From positions 1 to 7,119 of the forward strand of contig JAFAZL010000373.1 of assembly GCA_019239815.1 (NCBI GenBank): a stretch of DNA of 7,119 nt. Direction: 5' to 3'. Positions 1 through 6,567 of the stretch are shown in pieces. The notes under the pieces are model-generated. The model was not told where the DNA came from. It searched no databases and saw only the letters and a program-made list of their open reading frames with translations. This stretch comes from Acidobacteriota bacterium (GTDB lineage: Bacteria > Acidobacteriota > Terriglobia > Acidoferrales > UBA7541). The position numbers and the translations under genes were made by a program. Every line of letters begins with the position of its first letter. Within the stretch, counting starts at the first letter, position 1.

Positions 1-9
1 GGGATGATC

Positions 10-13
10 GGAG
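10..13 (+). promoter_or_regulatory. Shine-Dalgarno GGAG of the permease gene
   Basis: GGAG lies 7 nt before the GTG at 21. An in-frame TAA at 15-17 closes the frame upstream, so this site and the GTG together fix the permease start. Any promoter lies outside the window. Confidence 0.7.
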
Positions 14-20
14 ATAACGA

Positions 21-1556
21 GTGGCTTCTCAGCTCTTCAACTGTAAAAGCATCGATCAGCTCCTCTCCGACTCCGAGCACGCCGAAGTAAAGCTCAAGAA
101 GTCCCTCGGCTGGCTCAGCCTCACCTCCCTCGGCATCGGCGCCGTCATCGGCTCCGGCATCTTCACCATTGTCGGCACCGCCATCGCCGGCCAGAAGCTC
201 GAAGCCTCCTCGATCCTTAACGCGCCGCTCCTCGAATACCTGATTCACCATTCCGCCAGCTTCGGACGCCCGGGCGCCGGCCCGGCCATCGCTCTCTCCT
301 TCATTCTCGTCGCCATCGTCTGCGGTTTCGCCTCCGTTTGCTACGCCGAGCTCGCCGCGATGATTCCGATCGCCGGCAGCGCCTACACCTACACCTATGC
401 CACCATGGGCGAACTCGTCGCCTGGATCATCGGCTGGGACCTTATCCTCGAATACGCCGTCAGCAACATGGCCGTCAGCGTTGGCTTCTCCGCCCACGTC
501 GTCGACTTGCTCGACTGGTTCGGCATTCATCCCAACTTGAGATGGATCACTCCGGCTTACTTGCCTGGCGGCCTCACCGACCTTGCAGGCAACATGCTCT
601 ACTCACCCGGCTGGCACTTCGGTTTCAATTGGCCAGCATTCATCATCGTGATGATTCTCACCGTGATTCTCGTCCGCGGAATCCGCGAATCCGCCGAGAC
701 CAACAACATCATGGTGCTGGTGAAAATCATCGCTATCCTCGTTTTCATCGGCTTCGCGTCGCGCTTCATTCACCCCGCGAACTGGCATCCCTTCGCTCCT
801 AACGGCTGGTCCGGAATTCTCACCGGCGGCTCCATCGTCTTCTTCACCTACATCGGATTCGATTCCGTCTCCACCGCCGCCGAGGAATGCAAAAATCCCC
901 AGCGCGATGTCCCTATCGGCATCATCGCGACACTCGTTATCTGCACCCTCCTCTACATCGGTGTAGTCGTCGTCCTCACCGGCCTCGTGCCATGGCAGAG
1001 CTTGGTGGACGACGCGGCCCCGGTCGTAAATACGCTCAAGAAAATGCATGTCACCAGCGTGCGCCTCGTCGTTCTCATCGGCGCGCTCATGGGCATGATC
1101 TCTTCCCTCCTCGTTTTTCAACTCGGCCAGGCGCGTGTCTGGTTCGCGATGTCGCGCGACGGCCTGCTCCCGCGCATCTTTTCGCGCGTGCATCCCAAAT
1201 TCTGCACTCCCGATTTCTCGACATGGATGGCAGGCTTCGTCGTTGGAATTCCCGCAGGCCTGCTCGACATCGGCACACTCGGCGATCTTGCGAACATCGG
1301 CACGCTATTCGCCTTCGCGCTCGTGGCCGCGGGCGTTTTAATCCTTCGCTACCGCGAACCGAATCGAAAGCGCGCCTTCCGCGCTCCAGGCGGACCGCTT
1401 GCGCCGATCATCACGATCGCAACCTGCCTTCTCCTCATGGCCGGCCTTCCGATCATGAACTGGATTCGCTTCTTTGTATGGCTGGCCATCGGTCTCGTGT
1501 TCTACTACAACTACGGCCGCAAGAAGAGCACACTGCGCGCCGCAAATCAGGCCTAG
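21..1556 (+). CDS. APC-superfamily amino acid permease (cationic amino acid transporter-like)
   Basis: This 511-residue inner-membrane protein looks like a secondary amino acid transporter of the APC superfamily, closest in pattern to bacterial CAT/YfnA-type permeases. About 12 hydrophobic segments are visible. TM1 carries the unwound substrate-binding motif GIGAVIGSGIF (residues 38-48). The TM2-TM3 region has AELAAMIPIAGSAYTY (109-124). The most diagnostic stretch is FFTYIGFDSVSTAAEE followed by CKNPQRDVP (274-298), then RVWFAMSRDGLLP (372-384). The C-terminus ends in a membrane pair and a short basic tail (GRKKS). The start is GTG: an in-frame TAA lies six bases upstream and GGAG sits at good spacing. 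Family members take up cationic or broad neutral amino acids, usually with protons; substrate cannot be set from sequence alone. The next gene begins 12 bp after the stop, which points to one transcript. Confidence 0.93.
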   Translation: MASQLFNCKSIDQLLSDSEHAEVKLKKSLGWLSLTSLGIGAVIGSGIFTIVGTAIAGQKLEASSILNAPLLEYLIHHSASFGRPGAGPAIALSFILVAIVCGFASVCYAELAAMIPIAGSAYTYTYATMGELVAWIIGWDLILEYAVSNMAVSVGFSAHVVDLLDWFGIHPNLRWITPAYLPGGLTDLAGNMLYSPGWHFGFNWPAFIIVMILTVILVRGIRESAETNNIMVLVKIIAILVFIGFASRFIHPANWHPFAPNGWSGILTGGSIVFFTYIGFDSVSTAAEECKNPQRDVPIGIIATLVICTLLYIGVVVVLTGLVPWQSLVDDAAPVVNTLKKMHVTSVRLVVLIGALMGMISSLLVFQLGQARVWFAMSRDGLLPRIFSRVHPKFCTPDFSTWMAGFVVGIPAGLLDIGTLGDLANIGTLFAFALVAAGVLILRYREPNRKRAFRAPGGPLAPIITIATCLLLMAGLPIMNWIRFFVWLAIGLVFYYNYGRKKSTLRAANQA

Positions 1557-1568
1557 AGGGATTGAGCG

Positions 1569-2546
1569 ATGTTGCGGCACTTCCGCAGATCGAACTCGAA
1601 TGCAGCGACGGAAACAAAATCCACCTGCATCCCTGCGTCCGCAAAGAGCGATCGTAGCGAAGGCGAATCTCGCTTCCAACAGCTTCACTCGAACTTCGCT
1701 GTCGCCGTAATCGCACTCCTGTTCGGCATCACCGTGGCACTCATCGCAGCGCTCGTACCGTGCGACACCATCGCATGGGGCGCCAGCGCGCAGCGCATCA
1801 TCATCGGCAAAGCGGTCGATACTCTGCCGCCTGACCTGCGTCCTTTCTTCGACGAAAATCGCTCTTATCTTGCGCTCCACGTCACCGATCCGCTGGATGC
1901 AGAAGCCAAGACGCCCGCCGAGAGGCACAATCACTTTATCTACCTCGATCGCTACGGCCGTTTCCCGTACACGACGCTCCCTCGCGTCTACAAGGCTGCC
2001 GTCAGCAAGTACAGCAAATCGAAACTCGAACAGACCGGCCTGCTGCCGTGGCAGATCGGCGTCTACAGCGCAAAACTGACGACGTCCTTCCAGCAGGGCC
2101 ACTGGGACGAAGTGAAACAGAATGCCGCAACTCTCGCCGGTTACGTCGCCGAGGCGCACGATCCATTCAACACCACCGAAAATTTCGACGGCCACCTGAC
2201 GCTGCAGAACGGCGTCAACGATCGATTCGGCACGGTGCTGATCGATCGCTTCTCGTCATTTTTTCCAATTCGGCCGAATGACGCTTCCTTCATCGCGGAT
2301 CCGACCGACCACGCATTTGAATCGTGTTTGAGTGCACACTCCGCTCTCGAAACGATCCTTCTCGCAGACCGAAGCGCACGCGCCAACACCAAGTCATACA
2401 ACGATGAATATTTTGATCATTTTTATAATTTGACCGCCGCCACATTGATTCGTCAGCTTTCGGAAGCATCGACCGACGTCGGCTCCTATTGGCTGACCGC
2501 ATGGACCAACGCCGGCAAACCTGCAGTGCCGCAGACACAGCATTAG
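1569..2546 (+). CDS. S1/P1 nuclease / zinc phospholipase C-fold protein, N-terminally anchored, altered metal site
   Basis: The protein has 325 residues. A hydrophilic basic N-terminus (1-41) is followed by a hydrophobic segment (about 42-64) and then Trp70 in 'IAWG', the position where this fold normally uses the N-terminal Trp as a zinc ligand. The order of landmarks fits the S1/P1 nuclease and zinc-dependent phospholipase C superfamily: WGxxxxR (70-76), DP (107-108), HNHFIYLD (120-127), YVAEAHDPFNTTENFDG (192-208), then GVNDRF (215-220). Several usual ligands are changed: Gln75, Gly191, Asn201, Asn217 and Gly221 occupy positions that are normally His, His, His, His and Asp/Glu by my hand alignment. 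It may be a pseudoenzyme or a subfamily with other chemistry. The start is ATG 1569 with AGAGGG 8 nt upstream; there is no other Met in the protein. The 41-residue extension before the membrane segment is long for a signal peptide, so a signal anchor facing the periplasm is likely. It is 12 bp from the permease gene, so probably co-transcribed. Confidence 0.7.
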   Translation: MLRHFRRSNSNAATETKSTCIPASAKSDRSEGESRFQQLHSNFAVAVIALLFGITVALIAALVPCDTIAWGASAQRIIIGKAVDTLPPDLRPFFDENRSYLALHVTDPLDAEAKTPAERHNHFIYLDRYGRFPYTTLPRVYKAAVSKYSKSKLEQTGLLPWQIGVYSAKLTTSFQQGHWDEVKQNAATLAGYVAEAHDPFNTTENFDGHLTLQNGVNDRFGTVLIDRFSSFFPIRPNDASFIADPTDHAFESCLSAHSALETILLADRSARANTKSYNDEYFDHFYNLTAATLIRQLSEASTDVGSYWLTAWTNAGKPAVPQTQH

Positions 2547-2577
2547 ACGCCAAGCAGCGACGAAAATTTGAACGACG

Positions 2578-2583
2578 AAAGGA
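2578..2583 (+). promoter_or_regulatory. Shine-Dalgarno AAAGGA upstream of the deaminase, facing a GTC codon
   Basis: AAAGGA is followed by a 6-nt spacer (ATTCGG) and then GTC at 2590. The spacing is ideal for a start at 2590, but GTC is not a normal start codon. The same hexamer with an adequate spacer precedes the small gene at 3758. Confidence 0.5.
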
Positions 2584-2589
2584 ATTCGG

Positions 2590-3621
2590 GTCACGTCTCC
2601 AAAGAGCGAACCAGCTGCCTGTAGCGCAAGCTCCAACGACTCAGCCAGCTTTGCGGAACTTCACCTTCACCTGGAAGGTTCGATCCAGCCTGCAACCGTT
2701 TGCGCGTTGACCCGACGCCACGGCGTCGTCTTCACCGAGGCTGAAGTCCGCGAGAAGTACGCCTACAAGGATTTCACCGGTTTCCTCGAAGCCTTCAAGT
2801 GGGTGACCTCGTTTCTCCGCGACCCTCAAGACTACGCGCTGATCCTGAACGATCTCGGCGAGCACCTCTTAACGCAGCACGTTGTCTACGCAGAAATCAC
2901 GCTCTCCGTCGGCGTGATGATTCTGCGCAAGCAACGCCCCGAAGCAAACTTTGAGGCGATGCTCGCGGCTGTGGCGTCCTTCTCGAAGCGCGGCTTGCAG
3001 GTCAAATTTATTTTTGACGCAGTCCGTCAATTCGGCCCAGGCGCTGCGATGGAAGTTGTGAACGCGGCGGGCCGATCTCAAGACAAAGCCAAATCGATCG
3101 TCGCGTTCGGCATCGGCGGCGACGAACTCTCCGTCGATACAAAGGAGTTTCGCGGCGTCTACGACAAAGCCGCCGCACTCGGGCTGCATCGGCTGATGCA
3201 TGCAGGCGAAGTTGGCGGCCCCGAAAAAATCCGCGAAGCAGTGGAATTGCTCGGCGTCGAACGCATCGGCCACGGCATCGCCGCTACCCATGATCCGGCG
3301 CTGATGGATTTCCTCGCCGAACGCCGTATTCCATTGGAAGTCTGTCCCGCAGGAAACATCTGTACCGGAGCGCTGGCAAGGCTGCTTCAAAAAAAGAACC
3401 CGCGGATCGAAGATCATCCGATGCCGAAACTGTTGCGCCACGGAATTCCAATCGTGCTTTCGACCGACGATCCTGCGATGTTTCACACCACTTTGCAAGG
3501 CGAATACGAGAACGCGCGACGCATGCGCCTCACCGAAAATGAAGTCGCTACGCTGCGCCAGGCGAGTTTCGACCATGCATTTGCCTTTGACGCAGCGCTA
3601 TCAGCAGCGCGGAAACAGTAG
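2590..3621 (+). CDS. add: Adenosine deaminase family enzyme; start codon non-canonical or lost
   Basis: This is a zinc-dependent amidohydrolase of the adenosine/AMP deaminase family, expected to convert adenosine (and deoxyadenosine) to inosine in the cytoplasm. All signature motifs are in one frame: AELHLHLEGS with metal ligands His25 and His27 (counted from 2590), MHAGE with His204 and catalytic Glu207, RIGHG with His228, and STDDPAMF with Asp293-Asp294. FGIGGDE and DAVRQFGP also fit. Length from 2590 is 343 residues, typical for the family. The frame opens after a TGA at 2569-2571, and no ATG, GTG or TTG occurs before TTG 2707. Starting there would remove the HLH motif and kill the enzyme. 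I placed the start at GTC 2590 because AAAGGA lies 6 nt upstream, one base from GTG. ACG 2593 or ATT 2584 are other options. An aminodeoxyfutalosine deaminase (menaquinone pathway) is an alternative function, since that activity also occurs in this family. Confidence 0.85.
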   Translation, partial: VTSPKSEPAACSASSNDSASFAELHLHLEGSIQPATVCALTRRHGVVFTEAEVREKYAYKDFTGFLEAFKWVTSFLRDPQDYALILNDLGEHLLTQHVVYAEITLSVGVMILRKQRPEANFEAMLAAVASFSKRGLQVKFIFDAVRQFGPGAAMEVVNAAGRSQDKAKSIVAFGIGGDELSVDTKEFRGVYDKAAALGLHRLMHAGEVGGPEKIREAVELLGVERIGHGIAATHDPALMDFLAERRIPLEVCPAGNICTGALARLLQKKNPRIEDHPMPKLLRHGIPIVLSTDDPAMFHTTLQGEYENARRMRLTENEVATLRQASFDHAFAFDAALSAARKQ

Positions 3622-3632
3622 TGAATCATGGG

Positions 3633-3661
3633 TTGCAAATGCCGTATCACCTCGCTATCGT
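3633..3661 (+). promoter_or_regulatory. Possible sigma-70-type promoter for the small histidine-rich gene
   Basis: TTGCAA (3633-3638), a 17-nt spacer and TATCGT (3656-3661) each match four of six consensus bases. It begins 12 bp after the deaminase stop and would give a 5' leader of roughly 90 nt. This is a weak match found by eye. Read-through from the upstream operon is an alternative. Confidence 0.35.
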
Positions 3662-3692
3662 TTTTTGCACACGCGGCAGGGCTCGGCATTTG
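3636..3692 (+). repeat. 9-bp perfect inverted repeat between the deaminase and the small gene
   Basis: CAAATGCCG (3636-3644) is the exact reverse complement of CGGCATTTG (3684-3692), with 39 nt between the arms. It overlaps the possible promoter. It could be an operator or, if transcription comes from upstream, an RNA stem. A run of six T (3661-3666) lies inside the loop rather than after a stem, so it does not read as a terminator. Confidence 0.45.
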
Positions 3693-3742
3693 GCCGACGG
3701 AGCGACTCTCGCCGACTACTTCATAAAGTGTTCTTACACTCG

Positions 3743-3748
3743 AAAGGA
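3743..3748 (+). promoter_or_regulatory. Shine-Dalgarno AAAGGA of the small histidine-rich gene
   Basis: AAAGGA abuts a first ATG (3749) with no spacer but is 9 nt from a second in-frame ATG (3758), so it selects the second. A 5-bp hairpin AGTGT-TCTT-ACACT (3727-3740) ends two bases before it and may affect its exposure. Confidence 0.6.
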
Positions 3749-3757
3749 ATGTCCCAA

Positions 3758-4042
3758 ATGAATACGAAGCTCCTGAGAGCGAGTGCCCTTGCAACTTTAC
3801 TCACTTTGGCTGGCGTAGCAGTTGCCCAAAAGCCTGTGGAAAGCATCGACCCACACAAGCACCCACACTTGGCTTCCGCCCAACATCACATCGTCCAAGC
3901 GTTCCAAGAAGCTGAATTGGCCAAGACCGACAATCACGAGGAATTGGGAGGGCATGACGAAAGGGCACTTACACATCTAGTGGCGGCCGACCATGAGTTG
4001 GCGGACGCAGCCGAATACGCCAACGTTCATCCTCATAAGTAG
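3758..4042 (+). CDS. Small secreted histidine-rich helical protein
   Basis: The product has 94 residues with a clear Sec signal peptide: basic MNTKLLR, a hydrophobic core, and AVA at 21-23 giving cleavage before Gln24. The mature part, about 71 residues, has 11 histidines (33, 35, 37, 43, 44, 60, 66, 73, 79, 91, 93). Two amphipathic helices seem likely, about 38-56 and 65-88, separated by NHEELGGH, so a helical hairpin is expected in the periplasm or outside the cell. His37/His44 and His66/His73 are spaced seven apart and could face the same side of each helix. The layout 'HPHLASAQ...H...A..ELADAAEYAN' resembles small secreted proteins I associate with Acidobacteria, whose function I do not know. 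Metal binding is an inference from composition only. The gene is apparently monocistronic, with its own leader and a strong terminator 60 bp after the stop. Confidence 0.78.
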   Translation: MNTKLLRASALATLLTLAGVAVAQKPVESIDPHKHPHLASAQHHIVQAFQEAELAKTDNHEELGGHDERALTHLVAADHELADAAEYANVHPHK

Positions 4043-4101
4043 AAACCTGGCTTACTCCAAGGCCCATGGAGACGACAGAACAAAAAATCGAAACATCACC
4101 C

Positions 4102-4148
4102 AACGGCCGAGTATCGCTCATGCGAAACTCGGCCGTTTTGGTTTTTTT
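4102..4148 (+). terminator. Strong intrinsic terminator after the small gene
   Basis: An 11-bp perfect stem, AACGGCCGAGT (4102-4112) with ACTCGGCCGTT (4127-4137), encloses a further 4-bp stem TCGC/GCGA (4114-4117, 4122-4125) with a TCAT loop, separated by one A-A mismatch. It is followed by a T-rich tract ending in seven T (4142-4148). On the minus strand the stem is followed by T-rich sequence only after a gap, so termination of the convergent peptidase gene here would be weaker. Confidence 0.93.
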
Positions 4149-4234
4149 AAAGCGATTTCGTTCTCATTTCACTGAAGTTTTCGCGGTGGCAAGCGCAGAG
4201 AGGCAGCCGATTCCTTCAACTTGAAGGGTCTTGC

Positions 4235-6289
4235 TCACTGCTTCAGATATTTGTCCCACCACGCGAGGTAGCGCTCCATGCGGTCGTGGATGTAGCTGGG
4301 TCGCGTGAAAATATGAAATTGATCCGGATAAATTACGAGCTGAGTTGGGATCCCGAGCGTGCGCAACGACTGATACATCTGCTCGGTGCCGACGAGCGGC
4401 ACATTGAAGTCGGCGCGGCCGACCATGAATAGCGTCGGGGTCTTGATCCGATCCGCGTGGTAGAAGGGATACGAAATCTTGATCCACGTATCGAGATTTT
4501 TCCATGGCGGACCGATTTCGTTGTTGTACTGGCGGATGTACTGATCGCTGCCGTACATGCCGAGTTCGTTGCCGATACCTGCGCCGGCCATCGCAACCTT
4601 GAAGCGCGTGTCGGACGCGATCGTGAAGTCGGTCATCATTCCGCCGTAACTCCAGCCACCGACGCCAAGTTTGTTTGGATCGGCCACGCCGCTTGAAATT
4701 GCGTAATCAACGGCCGCGGTTACATCCAAAACTTCTTTTTGGCCCCAGTCCGCCGCGATGGCTTTCGTATAGGCCGCTCCGCGGCCACTGCCGCCGCGAT
4801 AGTTCACGGCGAGCACAACGTAGCCTTGCGCGGCGAACATCTGACGCTCGACCTGTAACGGATACAAATTGAACGGCAGCCCATGATCGTCCTGCATGTC
4901 GGGACCGCCGTGAATCCAGAGCAGCATCGGATATTTTTTGCCGGGCTGATAGTCCGGCGGTTTAGTCATCAAGCCGTGGACTTCGTTGCCGTCCTTCGCC
5001 TTCGCGGAGAAATCTTCCACAGAGCCAAGTTGAATTTCGCTTATCCAGGCATCGTTCTGCGAGGAGAGCTTACGCAGTTTGCCGGATTCGAGCGCGAAAA
5101 CTTCTGGCGGCGTCGTGTCGCTTGTTGCGGTCACGACCGTGTGACCGGCAGCGGAGCTTCGCTGCTCGATGACGGCATCGCCGTGTGTGAGGCGTTCCAC
5201 TTCTCCGTCGTTGACCGAGACACGACCGACGAAGACCTTGCGATCGTCGTCAAAAGTAAATGTGATCGCCTTGCCGTCTTCGGTGAATTCCGGCGCGATG
5301 ATGCCGCGGTCGAGCTTTTCGGCTAGAGTTTTTGGCGTGCCGCCTGAAGACGAAACGATATGCAATGAATTCTGACTGTACGCGCTGTACTTCAACTCAA
5401 GGCCTTCGAGATACAGAATCGACTTACCATCGGGACTCCAGCGAATGCGCTGGCCGCTCGGAGAATTAAAGGACGCGATTCTCTGCGGCGTGGCTCCGGC
5501 CTTCGCATCAACGACGTAAATTTCGTCGATCGCGGTCTGGTCGGGATCGCTGGTGCGATCGCTGACAAAAGCGATCTTCGTGCTGTCGGGCGACCAGGTC
5601 GCATCCTGATCGTCGTAGCGACGGTCGCTGGTGAGCGGCTCGAGCTTCTTTTCGGCAACGTCAAAAATCGAAATCTGACTCCGTGACGCATCGGTGAGAT
5701 AGCCTTCGATGTCCTGCTTAAACTGGTAGCGGTCGATCACGATCGGCTTTGGCGCTTTCTTCGTTTTCTTGTCTTTGTCCGCGTCGGCTGACAACTCTTC
5801 GTCGCCGCTCAGTTGCAGCGCGATCTTTTTTCCGTCCGGCGACCAGCTATAGCTCTCGATGTCGCGCTTCACGTCGGTGAGAGGCTGCGCTTCGCCGCCG
5901 CGTCGGTCGAGCAGCCAAATTTGCGTCTTGCCTTCGCCCTTCTCGTCTTTGTGCGATGAGAGAAATGACAGATATTTTCCGTCGGGACTCCATTTCGGCG
6001 ACGAAGCGGATTCTGAACCGTAGGTCATTTGCAGGCTCTGCGTGCCATCCCAATCGACGGTCCAGATTTGCGTTTCGAGGCGGTCAAGTTCGCGATTCAT
6101 CGTGGTGACGGTGTACGCGATCCATTTGCCGTCGGGTGAAATTTGCGGGTTGCTGACTTCGCGCATGCGGTAAAAGTCGTCGGGACCCAAATGGCGTTTG
6201 GTTTGTGCTACGGCGTCCGTGGCGAGGAAAAAGATCGCTACGAGACAGAGAAATAGAAAGCGATTGAGCAAGGAATTTGAAATTTGCAT
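4235..6289 (-). CDS. Secreted S9-family serine peptidase (acylaminoacyl-peptidase / dipeptidyl-peptidase type)
   Basis: The product has 684 residues. A Sec signal peptide (about 1-29, hydrophobic core 11-24, ending AVAQ) is followed by a beta-propeller built of TolB/PD40-like blades marked by SPDGK-type motifs near residues 51, 101, 150, 233, 285 and 336. The C-terminal alpha/beta-hydrolase domain (about 430-684) has HGGP (460-463), NYRGGSGRG (496-504), the nucleophile in GGWSYGG (Ser547), Asp627 in GRADFNVP, and His659 in YPDQFH. The triad is complete, so an active peptidase that cleaves short peptides, probably in the periplasm, is expected. A charged low-complexity insert (ADKDKKTKK, about 170-178) sits between propeller blades. 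The frame is open further upstream to a GTG at 6439, but that would put 50 residues before the signal peptide, so ATG 6289 is preferred; no clear Shine-Dalgarno precedes it. The gene converges on the small gene and diverges from the kinase. Confidence 0.93.
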   Translation of the reverse strand: MQISNSLLNRFLFLCLVAIFFLATDAVAQTKRHLGPDDFYRMREVSNPQISPDGKWIAYTVTTMNRELDRLETQIWTVDWDGTQSLQMTYGSESASSPKWSPDGKYLSFLSSHKDEKGEGKTQIWLLDRRGGEAQPLTDVKRDIESYSWSPDGKKIALQLSGDEELSADADKDKKTKKAPKPIVIDRYQFKQDIEGYLTDASRSQISIFDVAEKKLEPLTSDRRYDDQDATWSPDSTKIAFVSDRTSDPDQTAIDEIYVVDAKAGATPQRIASFNSPSGQRIRWSPDGKSILYLEGLELKYSAYSQNSLHIVSSSGGTPKTLAEKLDRGIIAPEFTEDGKAITFTFDDDRKVFVGRVSVNDGEVERLTHGDAVIEQRSSAAGHTVVTATSDTTPPEVFALESGKLRKLSSQNDAWISEIQLGSVEDFSAKAKDGNEVHGLMTKPPDYQPGKKYPMLLWIHGGPDMQDDHGLPFNLYPLQVERQMFAAQGYVVLAVNYRGGSGRGAAYTKAIAADWGQKEVLDVTAAVDYAISSGVADPNKLGVGGWSYGGMMTDFTIASDTRFKVAMAGAGIGNELGMYGSDQYIRQYNNEIGPPWKNLDTWIKISYPFYHADRIKTPTLFMVGRADFNVPLVGTEQMYQSLRTLGIPTQLVIYPDQFHIFTRPSYIHDRMERYLAWWDKYLKQ

Positions 6290-6373
6290 CCGGGCATGGT
6301 CTTTGATTCGCGGGTTGGCGTCAAGGACCGTGTCGTAGTCGTCGTATTGATCGAAGAGAGATTTCTCCGCTCC

Positions 6374-6424
6374 GCGAGCCGACGCGTTCGCAAGAGCGAA
6401 CGCGAAGAAAAGGCGTCGGCTCGC
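6374..6424. repeat. Nested inverted repeat (two stacked 9-bp stems) in the divergent spacer
   Basis: The 12-mer GCGAGCCGACGC (6374-6385) is exactly inverted at 6413-6424. Nested inside, CGCGTTCGC (6383-6391) and GCGAACGCG (6396-6404) form a perfect 9-bp hairpin with an AAGA loop. Folded together, the outer stem (6374-6382 with 6416-6424) stacks directly on the inner stem, leaving an 11-nt purine-rich bulge (6405-6415) on one side. It lies 85 bp upstream of the peptidase ATG, in what would be its leader or promoter region. No T-tract follows on either strand, so it is not a standard terminator. A REP-like extragenic palindrome or a structured leader are possible. Confidence 0.8.
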
Positions 6425-6437
6425 TCCGGTCGAAATC

Positions 6438-6451
6438 ACAGGCTAGCTTGT
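6438..6451. repeat. Near-perfect 14-bp palindrome in the divergent spacer
   Basis: ACAGGCTAGCTTGT is self-complementary apart from one G-T pair. Its right half (AGCTTGT, 6445-6451) recurs inverted as ACAAGCT at 6504-6510. This could be a regulator site in the shared upstream region, but short palindromes occur by chance. Confidence 0.25.
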
Positions 6452-6527
6452 ACGCGGCTCACTTATGTGTGCGGCTTGTGCTGCATTGCTCCGCCGTCTC
6501 CTGACAAGCTGGTATCAATAGGGTGCG

Positions 6528-6556
6528 TTGGACTTTGGAGTGGCGGTGCGTATAAT
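6528..6556 (+). promoter_or_regulatory. Sigma-70-type promoter of the kinase gene
   Basis: TTGGAC (6528-6533), exactly 17 nt, then a perfect TATAAT (6551-6556). Initiation about 6-8 nt downstream falls near 6562-6564, with A6563 the likely first base. The kinase ATG is at 6568, leaving only about 5 nt of leader and no room for a Shine-Dalgarno. Confidence 0.75.
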
Positions 6557-6567
6557 CGCGGCACTCT

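Noticed and set aside
603..1193. 196-codon minus-strand open frame rich in Asp, Glu and His
   Set aside because: Antisense to permease membrane segments; acidic composition is the expected mirror of hydrophobic codons.
1569..1650. Twin-arginine signal in the N-terminus of the S1/P1-like protein (FRRSN)
   Set aside because: The hydrophobic segment begins about 35 residues after the Arg pair, far too distant for a Tat signal.
1338..2195. 285-codon minus-strand open frame
   Set aside because: It lies antisense to the end of the permease and the start of the S1/P1-like gene, spans their junction, and its translation is Arg/Glu/Asp-rich without any recognisable motif. It is a shadow of codon bias on the other strand.
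2707..2709. TTG as the deaminase start
   Set aside because: It would exclude the conserved ELHLHLEGS metal motif that is intact in the same frame just upstream.
2869..3576. 235-codon minus-strand open frame
   Set aside because: Fully antisense to the deaminase, whose catalytic motifs are unambiguous; Cys/His/Phe-rich translation with no motif.
4213..4227. CCTTCAACTTGAAGG palindrome 7 bp past the peptidase stop, as a terminator
   Set aside because: The stem is about 5 bp once a loop is allowed, AT-containing, and has no T-tract on the minus strand.
4883..5326. 147-codon plus-strand open frame
   Set aside because: Antisense to the S9 peptidase propeller and catalytic domain; no motif and no Shine-Dalgarno of note.
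6290..6439. 50-codon N-terminal extension of the S9 peptidase from a GTG at 6439
   Set aside because: It would place a charged segment ahead of a clear signal peptide and run through the nested repeat; no Shine-Dalgarno precedes the GTG.
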